Of a stretch of DNA of 22,598 bases, positions 1 through 8,893 are shown piece after piece. A program made the translations under genes and the position numbers. Origin of the DNA: Lingula anatina (Eukaryota > Brachiopoda > Lingulata > Lingulida > Lingulidae). The stretch is taken from positions 288,159-310,756 of the forward strand of contig NW_019775415.1 of assembly GCF_001039355.2 (NCBI RefSeq), in the 5' to 3' direction. Below the pieces are notes generated by a model. That model made no database searches. It saw only the letters and a list, made by a program, of their open reading frames with translations, and had not been told where the DNA came from. Position 1 is the first letter of the stretch. Each line of letters starts with the position of its first letter.

Positions 1-290
1 TCTGTTTTTCTTATATTGTGTTATTAGCGTTGCATATATGTTGAAAGAAGTGAAAAAACAGCATAACTTCCCTAAAAATGGCCCGATCATGCTGATTTTC
101 GAACTTTACCTGCGTATTATGAATATTCATCAGTTCTGTAAGTTTCAAGCCAAAAGGTAAAATGGTTTTCCATTTATGGTGTTATCGGTGCTGCATATAT
201 GCTGAAAAAAGAGAAAAAATAGCCTAAATTCACTAAAAATGATCCAATCACATCTGTGTCTGTACATAAAAATTAATTAAAATAAAGAAA
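1..290. repeat. Degenerate ~150-bp dispersed/tandem repeat, copy 1 (cut by window start)
   Basis: About two diverged units share the words GCATATATGCTGAAA, AACAGCATAACTTC, AATGGCCCGATCATGCTGAT, TTTTCGAACTT and CTGTAAGTTTCAAG. The same unit recurs at about 11500-12430, and both copies end with TGTGTCTGTACATAA followed by A-rich sequence. It is non-coding: the similarity ignores reading frame. No terminal inverted repeats or coding potential were found, so the family is unknown. Confidence 0.8.
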
Positions 291-774
291 ATGTCATTTT
301 GGTCAAAATTCTTGAAATGGGAGGTGCTCTGAAGTTCCAGATGTTCAAATTTGATGAAATAATGTCATTTTTGACCACAGGTTGTCTGCCCTCGCCAAGC
401 CTTATGTTTTATTTTTCTGGAGTTCAAAATTTATTATCCATTACTGTACTGCACATTTTGCTTTCACCACCAATATATACTTTTTGATACAGCGTAACTC
501 GAAAACCGTATGGAATACAAAAAAACAGAGACCACTTCCAGTGTTGGGCTTTACATGCTCTACAAAATGCAAAAAAGAATGGGTCTCTAGCATTAACGGT
601 TCCCGAATTAGAGACAGTTTTCAGTTTCGTTATCTTATGGCTGCTACTCCCGTGAAAATGCAACGATTGACCCCAAATTCACGGAGATGAAAGATGACCT
701 GAAGGGTAACACTTTCCAATAATATTATTGGTTAAGTCTGTGTGGTGTCTGAATAACAGGGCAAATAATTTTTT

Positions 775-804
775 TTTTCATAAAAAAATTCGTTTTTATG
801 AAAA
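775..804. repeat. Perfect 12-bp hairpin
   Basis: TTTTCATAAAAA (775-786) and TTTTTATGAAAA (793-804) are exact reverse complements around a 6-base loop. The stem is AT-only apart from one C/G pair, so it is weak. It may be a chance palindrome or a remnant of a miniature inverted-repeat element. Confidence 0.7.
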
Positions 805-814
805 TTTTGGCCCG

Positions 815-843
815 TTTGACCTTGAAATAAAGGTCAAAGGTCA
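815..843. promoter_or_regulatory. AGGTCA half-site cluster (inverted plus DR1-type direct repeat)
   Basis: AGGTCAAAGGTCA at 831-843 is an exact DR1 arrangement, the type bound by HNF4/RXR-class nuclear receptors. The inverted copy TTTGACCTT lies at 815-823 and pairs with AAGGTCAAA at 830-838. No gene is close enough to assign a target. AGGTCA words are also common in invertebrate repeats, so function is unproven. Confidence 0.35.
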
Positions 844-1110
844 AATCCAAGGGCATATTTGAAATCTACACATATGACTTTTGGAAAGCCGTCTGTAGAA
901 ATTTTTCCCATAATTCCTTCCGTAGGGTAGATAATTAGCATTTAATTTTGCCATTTTTAGACAAGGGTGCATTGCAATGAGTGCCACACCTAGACCCCAA
1001 TACCAACAAAGCCCAAATTTTACGTGGAACGAGTTGAGATTATAGGTGACCTAAATCCAAGAGATGGGTACGGAGGCCCTTACTGTCTAGGAGGAGAAGC
1101 GGTAACGGTA

Positions 1111-1188
1111 GCCGTCCGGCGGAGCCGGCGGAACAATCCGGACAGGACTAAAACCATGTGTACCGCCAGCGCTAACGCTGGTGGTACA
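1111..1188. repeat. GC-rich cluster of inverted repeats (structured DNA/RNA candidate)
   Basis: Arms at 1159-1171 and 1176-1188 (TGTACCGCCAGCG and CGCTGGTGGTACA) form a 13-bp stem with one G.T pair and a CTAA loop. Just upstream, GTCCGG (1114-1119) pairs with CCGGAC (1138-1143), and inside that CCGGC-GGA-GCCGG (1116-1128) forms an alternative hairpin. The block is far richer in GC than its surroundings. An 80-codon open frame (1024-1266, +) covers it but resembles no protein I know. It lies 3' of the endonuclease ORF on the opposite strand. I checked for the conserved P7 elements of a group I intron and did not find them. Confidence 0.6.
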
Positions 1189-1266
1189 ATGAGAGTGAAT
1201 CACAATAAGACACTTGCATTCAAGTTAAGAGCTAGAAGGAGAATCCTTAACTGCTACATAAAGTAA

Positions 1267-1575
1267 GACAGATCTAAAGCATTGAAAAGTTATGACTATA
1301 GACAACGCATATCTATGCCAAAACTTGTATTTTCTGATCACAGTTATTCAAAGAGAACATGTATTTAAAAGAAAATGTATGATTTCAAGATACTACTCTG
1401 TAATAACCTGGTTGTGAAATATACACAAGTTTGTTGGTCTTTCTTTTACCCAAAACTTAAAAATATAATTGAGAAATCTAGAAATTAAGTAAATGTAAAA
1501 AATATAAATAAATAAAAAATAAAAAATAAACTAAACTAAAATAAAATTATAATTATCATGTACACAATTTGGCCT
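1267..1575. other. AT-rich spacer with A-rich tract
   Basis: No gene is visible. On the + strand the part from about 1495 to 1555 is almost all A with scattered T (AAATAAATAAAAAATAAA-like). It could be the A-rich tail of a retroposed sequence that includes the GC-rich block upstream, but no target duplication was found to support this. Confidence 0.4.
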
Positions 1576-2103
1576 CTATTCGTGTCTGATGCACCTTCCC
1601 AGATTATGACAATGTAATCTGTTTTTGTTGCTTCCGTGAAGCTCTGCTGTGAGATGATCGGAGTTACAGCACAAAGCGACTCCACACAGGTGAGATACTT
1701 CTGTCTCTCTCGGTATGTTGGGAATCCTTTCCTTTAGCATAAATGTCACCCTGTGCACTCCAACAGTAACGGAGTATCCGGCCCCAGGAAATGTAACCCT
1801 CATCATCCCATAACAGACCCCAATGGAACAACTGGTGCCCCCAGTCCACAAACAACAGTATCCCTCCTGTGTGGTATGCAAATTTCTGTGTAATTTTTCA
1901 TTTAATTGACCAAAAAATTGATAATTAGCCAGACCACCCCTTATATATTTTCCCCCTTCAGGACAGAAACAACCTGGCATATAATTTCCCATTGATGGCC
2001 ATACTAAGAAATACCTGCAAAATTGCATGAACAAAATAAATGGGTGAAACATTTCACATCCCCATGGACAGCAGACACACTGACATAACTCCCAATGGCA
2101 CAA
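1576..2103 (-). pseudogene. I-PpoI-like His-Me finger homing endonuclease domain, probably truncated
   Basis: This 175-residue open frame carries the His-Cys box pattern of the I-PpoI family (zinc-binding His-Me finger endonuclease). Visible parts are the GYCCLWTGG entry motif (81-89, with C83/C84 for the first zinc ligand), a VHRVTFML strand (116-123), then EVSHLC (135-140) with H138 at the general-base position, C140, C145/C146 and H150 as zinc ligands, N159 exactly 21 residues after H138 as the metal-binding Asn, and C165, C171 and H174 of the second zinc site. In known members these proteins cut DNA as homodimers. The frame stops with TAG (1576-1578) right after H174-E175. The next in-frame codons beyond the stop include a Cys (1564-1566) where the last zinc ligand is expected, so a nonsense change is likely. 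Residues 1 to about 35 look intronic: minus-strand acceptors of the type TTTTGCAG and TTCTTAG lie near 2010-2025, so the real exon probably begins there. No host element was delimited. Family assignment is good; activity is doubtful. Confidence 0.78.
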
Positions 2104-2427
2104 AAATATACTGTCATCAAGTAAACTTTTTTATCGGCATTACTTGAACATGTGCACCCCTCTGTTTGTAAACAAACCACTGCACCGCTCACAGTCAGTA
2201 GCTCCTGCCACCAGAGGTCTCACGACTGCACCACAACTATGCCTGGTTCTGAATTTAAAAAAAAGGCAGTAATTAACACCCTAGCCTGCTAGGAACACAC
2301 AAGAAATGCCAGGAAAAATAGGTAAAAAGCACCAATTAACTTTCTCTCACTGAACTGTATATGTATATGTATACATTCGTCTATAACAGTCAGTGATTGC
2401 TCCATTTAGTGGTTTCTGCCCTTCAAT
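2104..2427. other. Spacer upstream of the endonuclease ORF
   Basis: On the minus strand this is where an upstream exon or promoter for the endonuclease would lie. An overlapping Cys-containing frame (2004-2192, minus) exists but has no recognisable domain. Nothing else is supported. Confidence 0.4.
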
Positions 2428-2610
2428 GTCTAATTCCCATAATACAACAGCAATTGTTGATGTCACAATGTTCAATGTCTTCCCATAATACAACAACAGT
2501 TGTTGATGTCACAATGTTCAATGTCTTCCCATAATACAACAGCAATTGTTGATGTCACAATGTTCAGTGTCTTCCCATAATACAACAACAACAATTGTTA
2601 ATGTCACAAT
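2428..2610. repeat. 46-bp minisatellite array 1, left segment
   Basis: About four tandem units of 46 bp contain CACAATGTTCAATGTCTTCC followed by CATAATACAACAGCAATTGT and TGATGT. Each unit carries a small palindrome around CAATTG (AACAATTGTT in one copy). The array breaks at 2610 inside a unit and resumes at 6707 in the same phase, showing that 2611-6706 is an insertion. Short frames across it are repeat translations, not genes. Confidence 0.92.
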
Positions 2611-2626
2611 CAGTCTGTCCGCAGAT
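2611..2626 (+). repeat. Element A left terminal inverted repeat
   Basis: CAGTCTGTCCGCAGAT; pairs with 6691-6706 apart from the outermost base (C here, T on the other end). Confidence 0.85.
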
Positions 2627-4225
2627 CTTGCATATCAATGCATAAGCGGTGATCATTATAAAAACACCTACGCGCTTGCACAAAATAGTCCGCGACGTGT
2701 GTTTCACGCCATGTTTTCAAAAATCCGTAGTTGTTATATAAATCCATGAAGCTCTGAGAATAACTCATTATTCTGCTTGAAACTTTCAAAAAATAAAACT
2801 TAGAACTTGATGTAAACGCACAATGTAAAATAAACATTTCAATTTTCGACGAAAGCCTTGTATCAGTTGTCTAAAAATAGCACACGCATTTTTCTCAAGC
2901 AGATCGTGTAATTTTGTACCCTAAAATGAAATGATTGTAGAAAAAATGGACAAACTTACTTTCATGATATTATAACAATTTATGCAACTATATATGCTGG
3001 AATTGAGCCAAGAAGAATAAAAAATTTGTACAACCGTCCTTTTTTGTGAAATCCCTATTTTAGTGCGAACTATGTAGGTCAGTCGAAACTGGGACTGTCA
3101 CGTTGCACTAAGCAAGTGACTGGAGAGCGTTTTTCTCGGTAAATCTTGCATTTCGGTTGAAAAAAATTGAATGTTCAGCTTTTCAAGTGTATATTTATAG
3201 TATACAATGTGTCACTGTCATAGTGAGAGTTGTTATGGAAAATTATACGTGAAAAAATGACATCGGTGCTGGAGATCAACCAATGCTATGGTTTTAGATT
3301 TTAGAATGGAAAAATCTGCCTTTCAAGTTACATAGCTTTGGGTTTGCCGACTTAAAGGTGAGTCTTTTTTTTTTTTCATTCACTATGTTTCATATAAGCG
3401 CCGAAATGTATAGAAATGATTTTGGAGTAACCTCCCTTCGCATAGTTCAGATGCACTTGTTGACGTTTAGTACAAGTGAATGTTACATTTTGTTGCAAAT
3501 TAAGTTACAGTTGTACTTTGTTTACATAAAATGTGTACTTGCGTACCTTCATCCATTGTATTTCCTTATCTAGACCTTTTCCAAAATAGGGTGTGTGTGT
3601 CTATACACACTTATTAACTAGCGCATTGCGCAATCACAGGTGTACTAAAGGTCTTTCTTGGGCAGGTTCCAAAGTTGTTTTACATTAAAAGTTTAAATAT
3701 TGTGATTTTTTAACAATTTTTCGCAATTTATCTGAAATTGTTGGTATTAAAATAAAAGTCTTCAAATTAAACAAGTTTTAAAAAAATAGTTTGTCAAGGC
3801 ACAGCCACACTTTATGACCAATGCACACTTTATGACCTATGCATTGTGCTTTTTCAATTTTAGTGAAATGTTGACAGCATACCTATCCCTGCCTAAGCTA
3901 TAGCATGAGAATTATGGACTAGATGGCATGAAATTATGAAAAGATACCAGTCAGACAAAGCAGAAGGTAATTAAGTGTTTATATATATATATAAAAGCCA
4001 ATACTTCTGTATTTTTTATAACTGGCCTATTACTAGTAGTAGGATATTACTATATAGCATGGTAAGAAATTACTTTGATAAACAACTGGTGTGAGACTGA
4101 CAATGAGGTGAGTTTTTTTTTTAATCTATGGATTTTTCATTAAATTTCAGTTTTTATCTGCTTTGTATAAATTTCTTGTTTCTACATGTATGATTTTATC
4201 ATTTTATTATATTTATTTCTAACAG
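2627..4225. other. Element A interior, left: no gene recognised
   Basis: AT-rich sequence with only short frames. Donor-like sites AAAG|GTGAGT near 3357 and GAG|GTGAGT near 4108 could end exons, the latter 118 bp before the acceptor at 4225, but the sequence before them is not open in any frame, so no exon is called. A short TA run lies near 3979-3992. Confidence 0.5.
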
Positions 4226-4822
4226 ATTCCCGAATTTCATATCAGCTGACAATAAGGGAAGAGGTGTTCTGGTCAAGACCAGGGAAAATACGATTTTGTG
4301 TGAACAGTGATGGTGCTGTTGATGCAGGTGTGACTGAACAAGAGATGGTGTTTTGTAGAGCCTTGGATATTGTTTACCCTAGAAACCTTTCTCATAGCAG
4401 ACAAGTTCTGGAACATTATTTTCTTCAAGTATTATACAGGTTGGGCTTTTACCCAAAAGACTTCCATTGAGAGTGGCCTGCCTTTAAAGAGCACATAGGT
4501 GGCATGTTTACAGTGAATAAAAGTAAAGCTATGTGTACTGATTTGTTTCAAGGGTAGGAGACCAGACAAAGATTAGAATACATACAATAATGCTAATTGA
4601 AATTCCCTTGTTCAGCCTGTCCACTTCTCAGGTGGAGAGAGGATACAGTGCTCTCAAAAGAATCGAATCTGACTGGAGGTCAAGTTTGGGGAATATTATG
4701 CTTAAGTTAACAAAATTTTGACAGCAGTTTTATATGGGCCAAGTTTTTATGATCATTTAGTCAAGGAATCTATCAACCACTGGGTGGCAGGGTGGCACTC
4801 TGGGAAAATGGCCCAATTTTGA
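4226..4822 (+). pseudogene. hAT-family transposase C-terminal fragment, broken
   Basis: Three frames in order give the hAT C-terminal (dimerisation) region. After an acceptor-like TTCTAACAG at 4225, the frame through 4467 reads ALDIVYP..., then SRQVLEHYF... and, past an in-frame TGA at 4468-4470, EWPAFKEHIGG. A shifted frame up to the TGA at 4719-4721 reads LIEIPLFSLSTSQVERGYS followed by ALKRIESDWRSSLG, the hallmark block of hAT proteins (usually STxxVERGFSxMxRIKTDWR). A third frame (4766-4819) reads ESINHWVAGW. The upstream DDE core and the BED finger are not visible here. hAT proteins are cut-and-paste transposases; this copy has at least one nonsense codon and two frame changes and cannot make a working enzyme. 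It most resembles the ZNF862-like hAT group found in many animal genomes. Confidence 0.8.
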
Positions 4823-6690
4823 ACTTGAGAATTGATTTTGTTTTCTGATTGTCATATCCAGGTAAATGACCTGGCCATTGAAGATTCTAAGGAAATAAAA
4901 AAATTGAAACATACTCGTGTAGTAAAGTTTTTTTTTCATTTTTAATGCACTTTGATATGTATTTAATTACAAATTATATTCAAGAATTTTCAGCTGGGGA
5001 TGATCTTAATTGTATGTCAGTTTTGGCTAAAGTAATATTCATAACTTGCTGGGGCAGGTGCTTCTCCTGCCCTCATATCAAGTTGGCCAACGAGTTTATT
5101 GGAGCCTTGTTAACTGCTTTAATTTAAAAGGCAAAAAGTTTCAAAAAAACTTTCAAAAAGTTCAGTGCATATTGATGAGGCTGAATGAACATTTCCCAGG
5201 GACAGTACTTTAAGGACATGAATTTTAAATGTTTACTTAGTTTTGTTTAGCACACAGATTTCAAAATTTTGCACTTTTAAAAAGATAAATATAAATTTTA
5301 AATAGATTAGGGATATTTTTTCAAATTACAATTGGAATTGTCTTATTTTAAATAGTTTAATATGTAAGAGACAAAAATAGTACTAGTACATAGAAATAAA
5401 TCTTGAGCAGTAAAATAAGAGAACAAGGCAGAAGTGCAGATCTTAATATAATGAATAAACTGGTGTTGAACGATTTTTTTTATCAAAACCCTTTCAGGCT
5501 TTAAAAAGTACAACCTGGCAATAGGCCAGTACTTCATTGTAAATATTTATCCAATTAAAAAAAATCTTGTTTTATTTATAACTAGATCTAGCAATATCTT
5601 TCCATATTGGTCAAAATTCACACTGGATTTCTTGTGCAGTGGATCATGACTGTACCATTTTTGATGTTTTAAGAATGAAGCATATAACTCTTGGAATATT
5701 TCTGATGTTAGATGTACAGCATTTGTTTGTATTTTAATTTTATTGTAACTTGTTTGCTCTGATATTAAGAATATTTAAGAAAACTTGTAGTCTTGCCAAG
5801 TCGGGTCAGTGCTTCAGGTTGGTCACGTGACGCTATAAATTATGATGAAAATGGGGTTCCATTTTTGTCGTCGTTTTGGAGATGCACCGATTTCCCCACA
5901 CAAAATGGGTAAAAATTATAGGAAACATATCTTATGATATATCATTTGAAAGTTTATGATCTTATCTTTCTGCAGGATCTAATTGTTTGAAAATATTTTG
6001 CCTTTCATGCGATACATAATCACAGTAACCTACTGCACTTGAAAAAATCGATTATGCCGACTTTTACACCGACTTCACGCGAATATGAACACTTTGCCAA
6101 CGAGTTGGGACCCAAACGCAACATGTGTTTCATATCAACACAAAGCACACTTGTTTACCTTTTAGAATATATATAAAACGCTGGTGATATCAAGATTGTA
6201 GCAATTTTGTTTAAATTGAAACACCCTAGTGTCACACGCTTCAAAAATGCGAGTGCTTGGCGTCGAGTTCACCTCGCGCTAAAAAAAATAGACAAAGCTG
6301 AATTTTCAATATATATAGACTTCCAGAAACCCAGTTTAACTAGCTTTCATGATTTAGTTATTAAAACTTTGTACAAATTAAACTTCTTATAGAAATCTTT
6401 AAATAGAAAATTTCGGACACCTGAAACAGGGCACCATTTGCAATCACCCGTGTGGATAAATCTTCCATTTTACCATTCTGAATGTATTTTTTATGACAAC
6501 TAACCTTAAAATTCCGAATCCTTAGATATTCCCACTTCTTTTTATATATCAATCGTTAAATCACAGCAACTGCTGACAAAAATACACATGAAAATACGAA
6601 GAGCTCAAAAGTCGTCCATTTTCACTCGATTTTGCTGAAAGTAGTGCGAAAATGGCCGTCGCTTCAGACAGTGTGCACGCGCAGCTGGGA
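4823..6690. other. Element A interior, right: no gene recognised
   Basis: AT-rich and mostly frame-poor. An in-frame run near 4858-4942 could be a tail of the hAT protein but has no motif. Short frames at 4945-5127, 5343-5537 and 6207-6392 show no family features. The last ~60 bases before the right TIR are GC-richer and contain GTGCACGCGCAGCTGG. Confidence 0.5.
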
Positions 6691-6706
6691 ATCTGCGGAC
6701 AGACTA
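6691..6706 (-). repeat. Element A right terminal inverted repeat
   Basis: ATCTGCGGACAGACTA, the reverse complement of the left end with one terminal mismatch; followed by AAT at 6707-6709. Confidence 0.85.
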
Positions 6707-7020
6707 AATGTTCAATGTCTTCCCATAATACTACAGCAATTGTTGATGTCACAATGTTCAATGTCTTCCCATAATACAACAGCAATTGTTGATGTCACAA
6801 TGTTCAATGTCTTCCCATAAAACAACAGCAATTGTTAATTGATGTCACAATGTTCAATGTCTTTCCATAATACAACAGCAATTGTTGATGTCACACTGTT
6901 TAATGTCTTCCCATAATACAACAGCAATTGTTGATGTCACAATGTTCAATGTCTTCCCATAATACAACAGCAATTGTTGATGTCACAATGTTCAATGTCT
7001 TCCCATAATACAACAGCAAT
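6707..7020. repeat. 46-bp minisatellite array 1, middle segment
   Basis: About seven tandem 46-bp units continue from 2610. One unit has a small insertion (GTTAATTGATG near 6834) and others have single changes. It ends at 7020 inside a unit where element B begins. Confidence 0.92.
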
Positions 7021-7035
7021 AGAGTGTTTTCCACG
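7021..7035 (+). repeat. Element B left terminal inverted repeat
   Basis: AGAGTGTTTTCCACG, matching the reverse complement of 8894-8908 at 14 of 15 bases. Confidence 0.85.
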
Positions 7036-7164
7036 AAATCGTGAGCATGCGCAGTTCGCGCTATTTTGTGCGGGACTGTTTCTCAGGGGGCAAGAGTAGA
7101 AGGGGCCTTCATAGACAGCTGTCATGATGTAAAGTAGATCTCCCGCTCTTTGTATTTATCGGTA

Positions 7165-7485
7165 ATGGGTGGTCACGACAACTGCAGTGTGTATAACTGC
7201 AGCCACCGGAGAGGTAGAAAAGACAATGTTTGTAGTTTTTTTTTTGTATTTCCAAAGGACAGACGTTCGACATTGCTATGGATTAGTGCCGCTGGCCGTG
7301 CGAACATTTCATTGAAAGATATAACTGACAACTTCAAAGTCTGTGGCTGTCACTTCCAATCCAGGAAGCCAAACAGGAAAGATAGTATGTCTATTGATGC
7401 AGTACCATCAGCTGATTTACCAAAGTCACGCAAAACGGCTAAACAGTATTTCAAGTGCGACATGGGTCGAAGCGGCGGAGAGTAG
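7165..7485 (+). pseudogene. THAP zinc-finger N-terminus of an ISL2EU-type transposase, truncated
   Basis: Starting at ATG 7165, the 106-residue frame opens with a THAP domain: C7-x4-C12, conserved FP at 29-30, W39, then C60-x2-H63 followed by F64 (CGCHF), with 47 residues between the zinc-ligand pairs, inside the family's C2CH spacing. THAP domains bind specific DNA and in transposases recognise the element's ends. A basic linker follows (for example LPKSRKTAK, 85-93). The frame stops at TAG 7483-7485 with no DDE catalytic region after it, so the rest of the transposase has been deleted. A donor-like ATA|GTATGT near 7385 offers an alternative exon end. The start lies 144 bp inside the left terminus, fitting transcription from the element's own end. 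Confidence 0.75.
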
Positions 7486-8190
7486 GACTAGGAAAATTAT
7501 ATTGAAGAAGCTAATCACAGCAAATTTATTTTCTTTCATCGTTTTATTTAGAAAAGTAAAACTGCGTACAAAATTTACTATAGCAAAGACATATTTGATT
7601 TGTTCACTGCTGAGCTGTTGCATGTCCAAGTTTGCAAATAAATTACTGTACTAGTAAATGCACTAGCAACGTGCCATCTTCCAATTAAAATTAATGTAAA
7701 AAAGATGCACATTAACACCTGAGTAAAATAAAACCAACCTACATGGGAAATGTTAATTTAAAGCACCATCATCTGAGACCAAGTTATAATTAAAAACATT
7801 ACTATATGACAACGTAATTAAGTATCCATTGCACTGCTCAATACATAAAATATATATAAATTACACTTGAATCCTGCATCAACTGATCAATAAAATAAAA
7901 TCTAGTCTAAAAAGATAAAAGTTCACTCCTGAGAACCATTTCCATTCTACTGTATTCCAGTCAAACCTATATAATAGCACCATCTAACACAACCATATTT
8001 TAAAACCTTACTTTATCACAGTGTTATTTAATATCTATATCCATGTTAAATACACAAAAGAAAAAATATTTTTAAAAAAACGGACTATTATCATGCAAGG
8101 ATTATAATAACAGCATGAAAATAAAACACTAAAGATTTTCACAACCCAAGATCACAATGCAGAATAATATTGCACATGTTCTCAGTTTGG
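7486..8190. other. Element B interior, AT-rich, no recognised coding sequence
   Basis: This lies between the two convergent gene remnants and probably holds their 3' untranslated sequence plus the deletion scar. AATAAA words occur on the + strand near 7638. Short open frames here carry no transposase motifs. Confidence 0.5.
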
Positions 8191-8203
8191 TATTAAATGC
8201 ATG

Positions 8204-8510
8204 TATAGAATAAAGCTTGAATTTTTGAATGAAAAAAAAAATGAAAAAAAAAATGTTTAATAGTAGCGTACACCAACTCTGTCAAAATGAATGTCTTGTA
8301 AAAACTGGTCAGTTTAGGAACCACAGATGCCCAATGAACAGCATCAAACAGAACAGATTCAATGAAGAGATCCTTTGTGCACAAAACAAAATCATATACT
8401 CATGAATGTTGTTCACAGCCATTTGACCCTGGACTTGATTGAAGTAGCTATGTTTCTGATTTAAATAGGGCCTGTTGTTTTCATCTAGCTTTAAACATGA
8501 CAGTTTTCTG
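8204..8510 (-). pseudogene. YqaJ exonuclease C-terminal part, frameshifted
   Basis: Read leftward, one frame from about 8510 to 8390 gives LDENNRPYLNQKH, then YFNQVQGQMAV, the family's Q-x-Q-G-Q motif segment (usually H-x-YYxQxQGQ). Near 8395 the frame changes and continues as YDFVLCTKDLFIESV, then FYKTFILTELV, matching the C(Y)DFVVxT...hIERI...FYxxxILPELL tail of YqaJ-domain nucleases (lambda-exonuclease-like PD-(D/E)XK fold). A frame change of this kind makes the piece non-functional. It directly follows, across an apparent deletion junction near 8490-8510, the N-terminal piece at 8491-8751. The catalytic acidic residues of the core are in the missing part. Identification rests on motif memory, but both motif blocks occur in the right order and spacing. 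Confidence 0.75.
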
Positions 8511-8751
8511 GTGACACAGAGTGGTCCACTAAAGCTGTTGTGTAGATTTTCTGCACATATCCATCTTGAAAATACCGATAAGCTTTCAGACTTTTGAATG
8601 CCCGCACAAATTTCTTATCGTATGTCCTATCCTTGCTGTCTATGAGATACGTTTTTAGTTCTTTCTTGGAAAAGTCATCAGGTACGTCTGTTAAATTTCT
8701 ATTCCAAGTACTAGCATGAATGTGTTTTCGAAAATATTCAGGTGTTATCAT
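8491..8751 (-). pseudogene. N-terminal part of the YqaJ/SWIM-type transposon protein
   Basis: The 86-residue frame from ATG 8749-8751 ends at the deletion junction. Residues about 50-76 read FVRAFKSLKAYRYF then QDGYVQKIY, the conserved opening (A-x-LxAYxYFxDGxV) of animal and transposon proteins that continue with a SWIM zinc finger and a YqaJ nuclease domain. The next expected element is a Cys-x-Val stretch leading into SWIM; the frame gives NCHV and then stops at once, where the sequence jumps to the C-terminal part described at 8204-8510. SWIM and most of the nuclease core are therefore gone. The start is 157 bp inside the right end of element B, mirroring the THAP exon on the left. Confidence 0.72.
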
Positions 8752-8893
8752 GTTACAAATCCTTGAAAATTCAGATCAAAACGAGCACTCGTCGATATGG
8801 CGTCCGTCGTGTACACTCCGCACTTGCCCCTTGAAACTTCAAATCCCGCAAAATCTCGTGTTCTCACGGAAAATTTAGCGTAAGTCACGTGAC

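Larger units (their letters stand above)
291..1090. other. Gene-empty stretch with a hairpin and a DR1-like motif
   Basis: Short overlapping open frames lie on both strands at 380-690, but none has recognisable motifs or splice borders, so I do not call a gene. Two small structures are listed separately: a perfect hairpin at 775-804 and a nuclear-receptor half-site cluster at 815-843. Confidence 0.6.
2611..6706. mobile_element. Element A: DNA transposon with 16-bp TIRs inserted in the minisatellite
   Basis: The left end CAGTCTGTCCGCAGAT (2611-2626) matches the reverse complement of the right end (6691-6706) at 15 of 16 bases. Both sides are flanked by AAT (2608-2610 and 6707-6709). Deleting the insert plus one AAT restores an ordinary minisatellite unit, so the borders are firm. 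The length is 4,096 bp. The only recognisable coding content is a decayed hAT transposase C-terminus (4226-4822). A 3-bp duplication and this TIR are not typical of hAT (8-bp duplication), so either the hAT piece is a passenger or the element is an unusual lineage. The superfamily is left open. Confidence 0.85.

Noticed and set aside
382-690. 102-codon open frame with an antisense 79-codon frame
   Set aside because: No motif, no splice context, composition like the surrounding non-coding DNA.
1020-1270. Possible group I intron or lariat-capping ribozyme beside the His-Cys endonuclease
   Set aside because: Stems exist, but the paired P7/P3 core sequences expected of group I ribozymes were not found on either strand.
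2546-2749. Open frames across the minisatellite arrays (also near 6632-6820, 8956-9213, 12487-12684, 12820-13029)
   Set aside because: They are translations of the 46-bp repeat and its edges; the frame drifts because 46 is not a multiple of three.
4186-4470. HECT ubiquitin-ligase fragment (DGAVDAG motif)
   Set aside because: The short GAVDAG match is outweighed by downstream LEHYF, EWPAFKEH and VERGYS blocks that fit hAT transposases in order.
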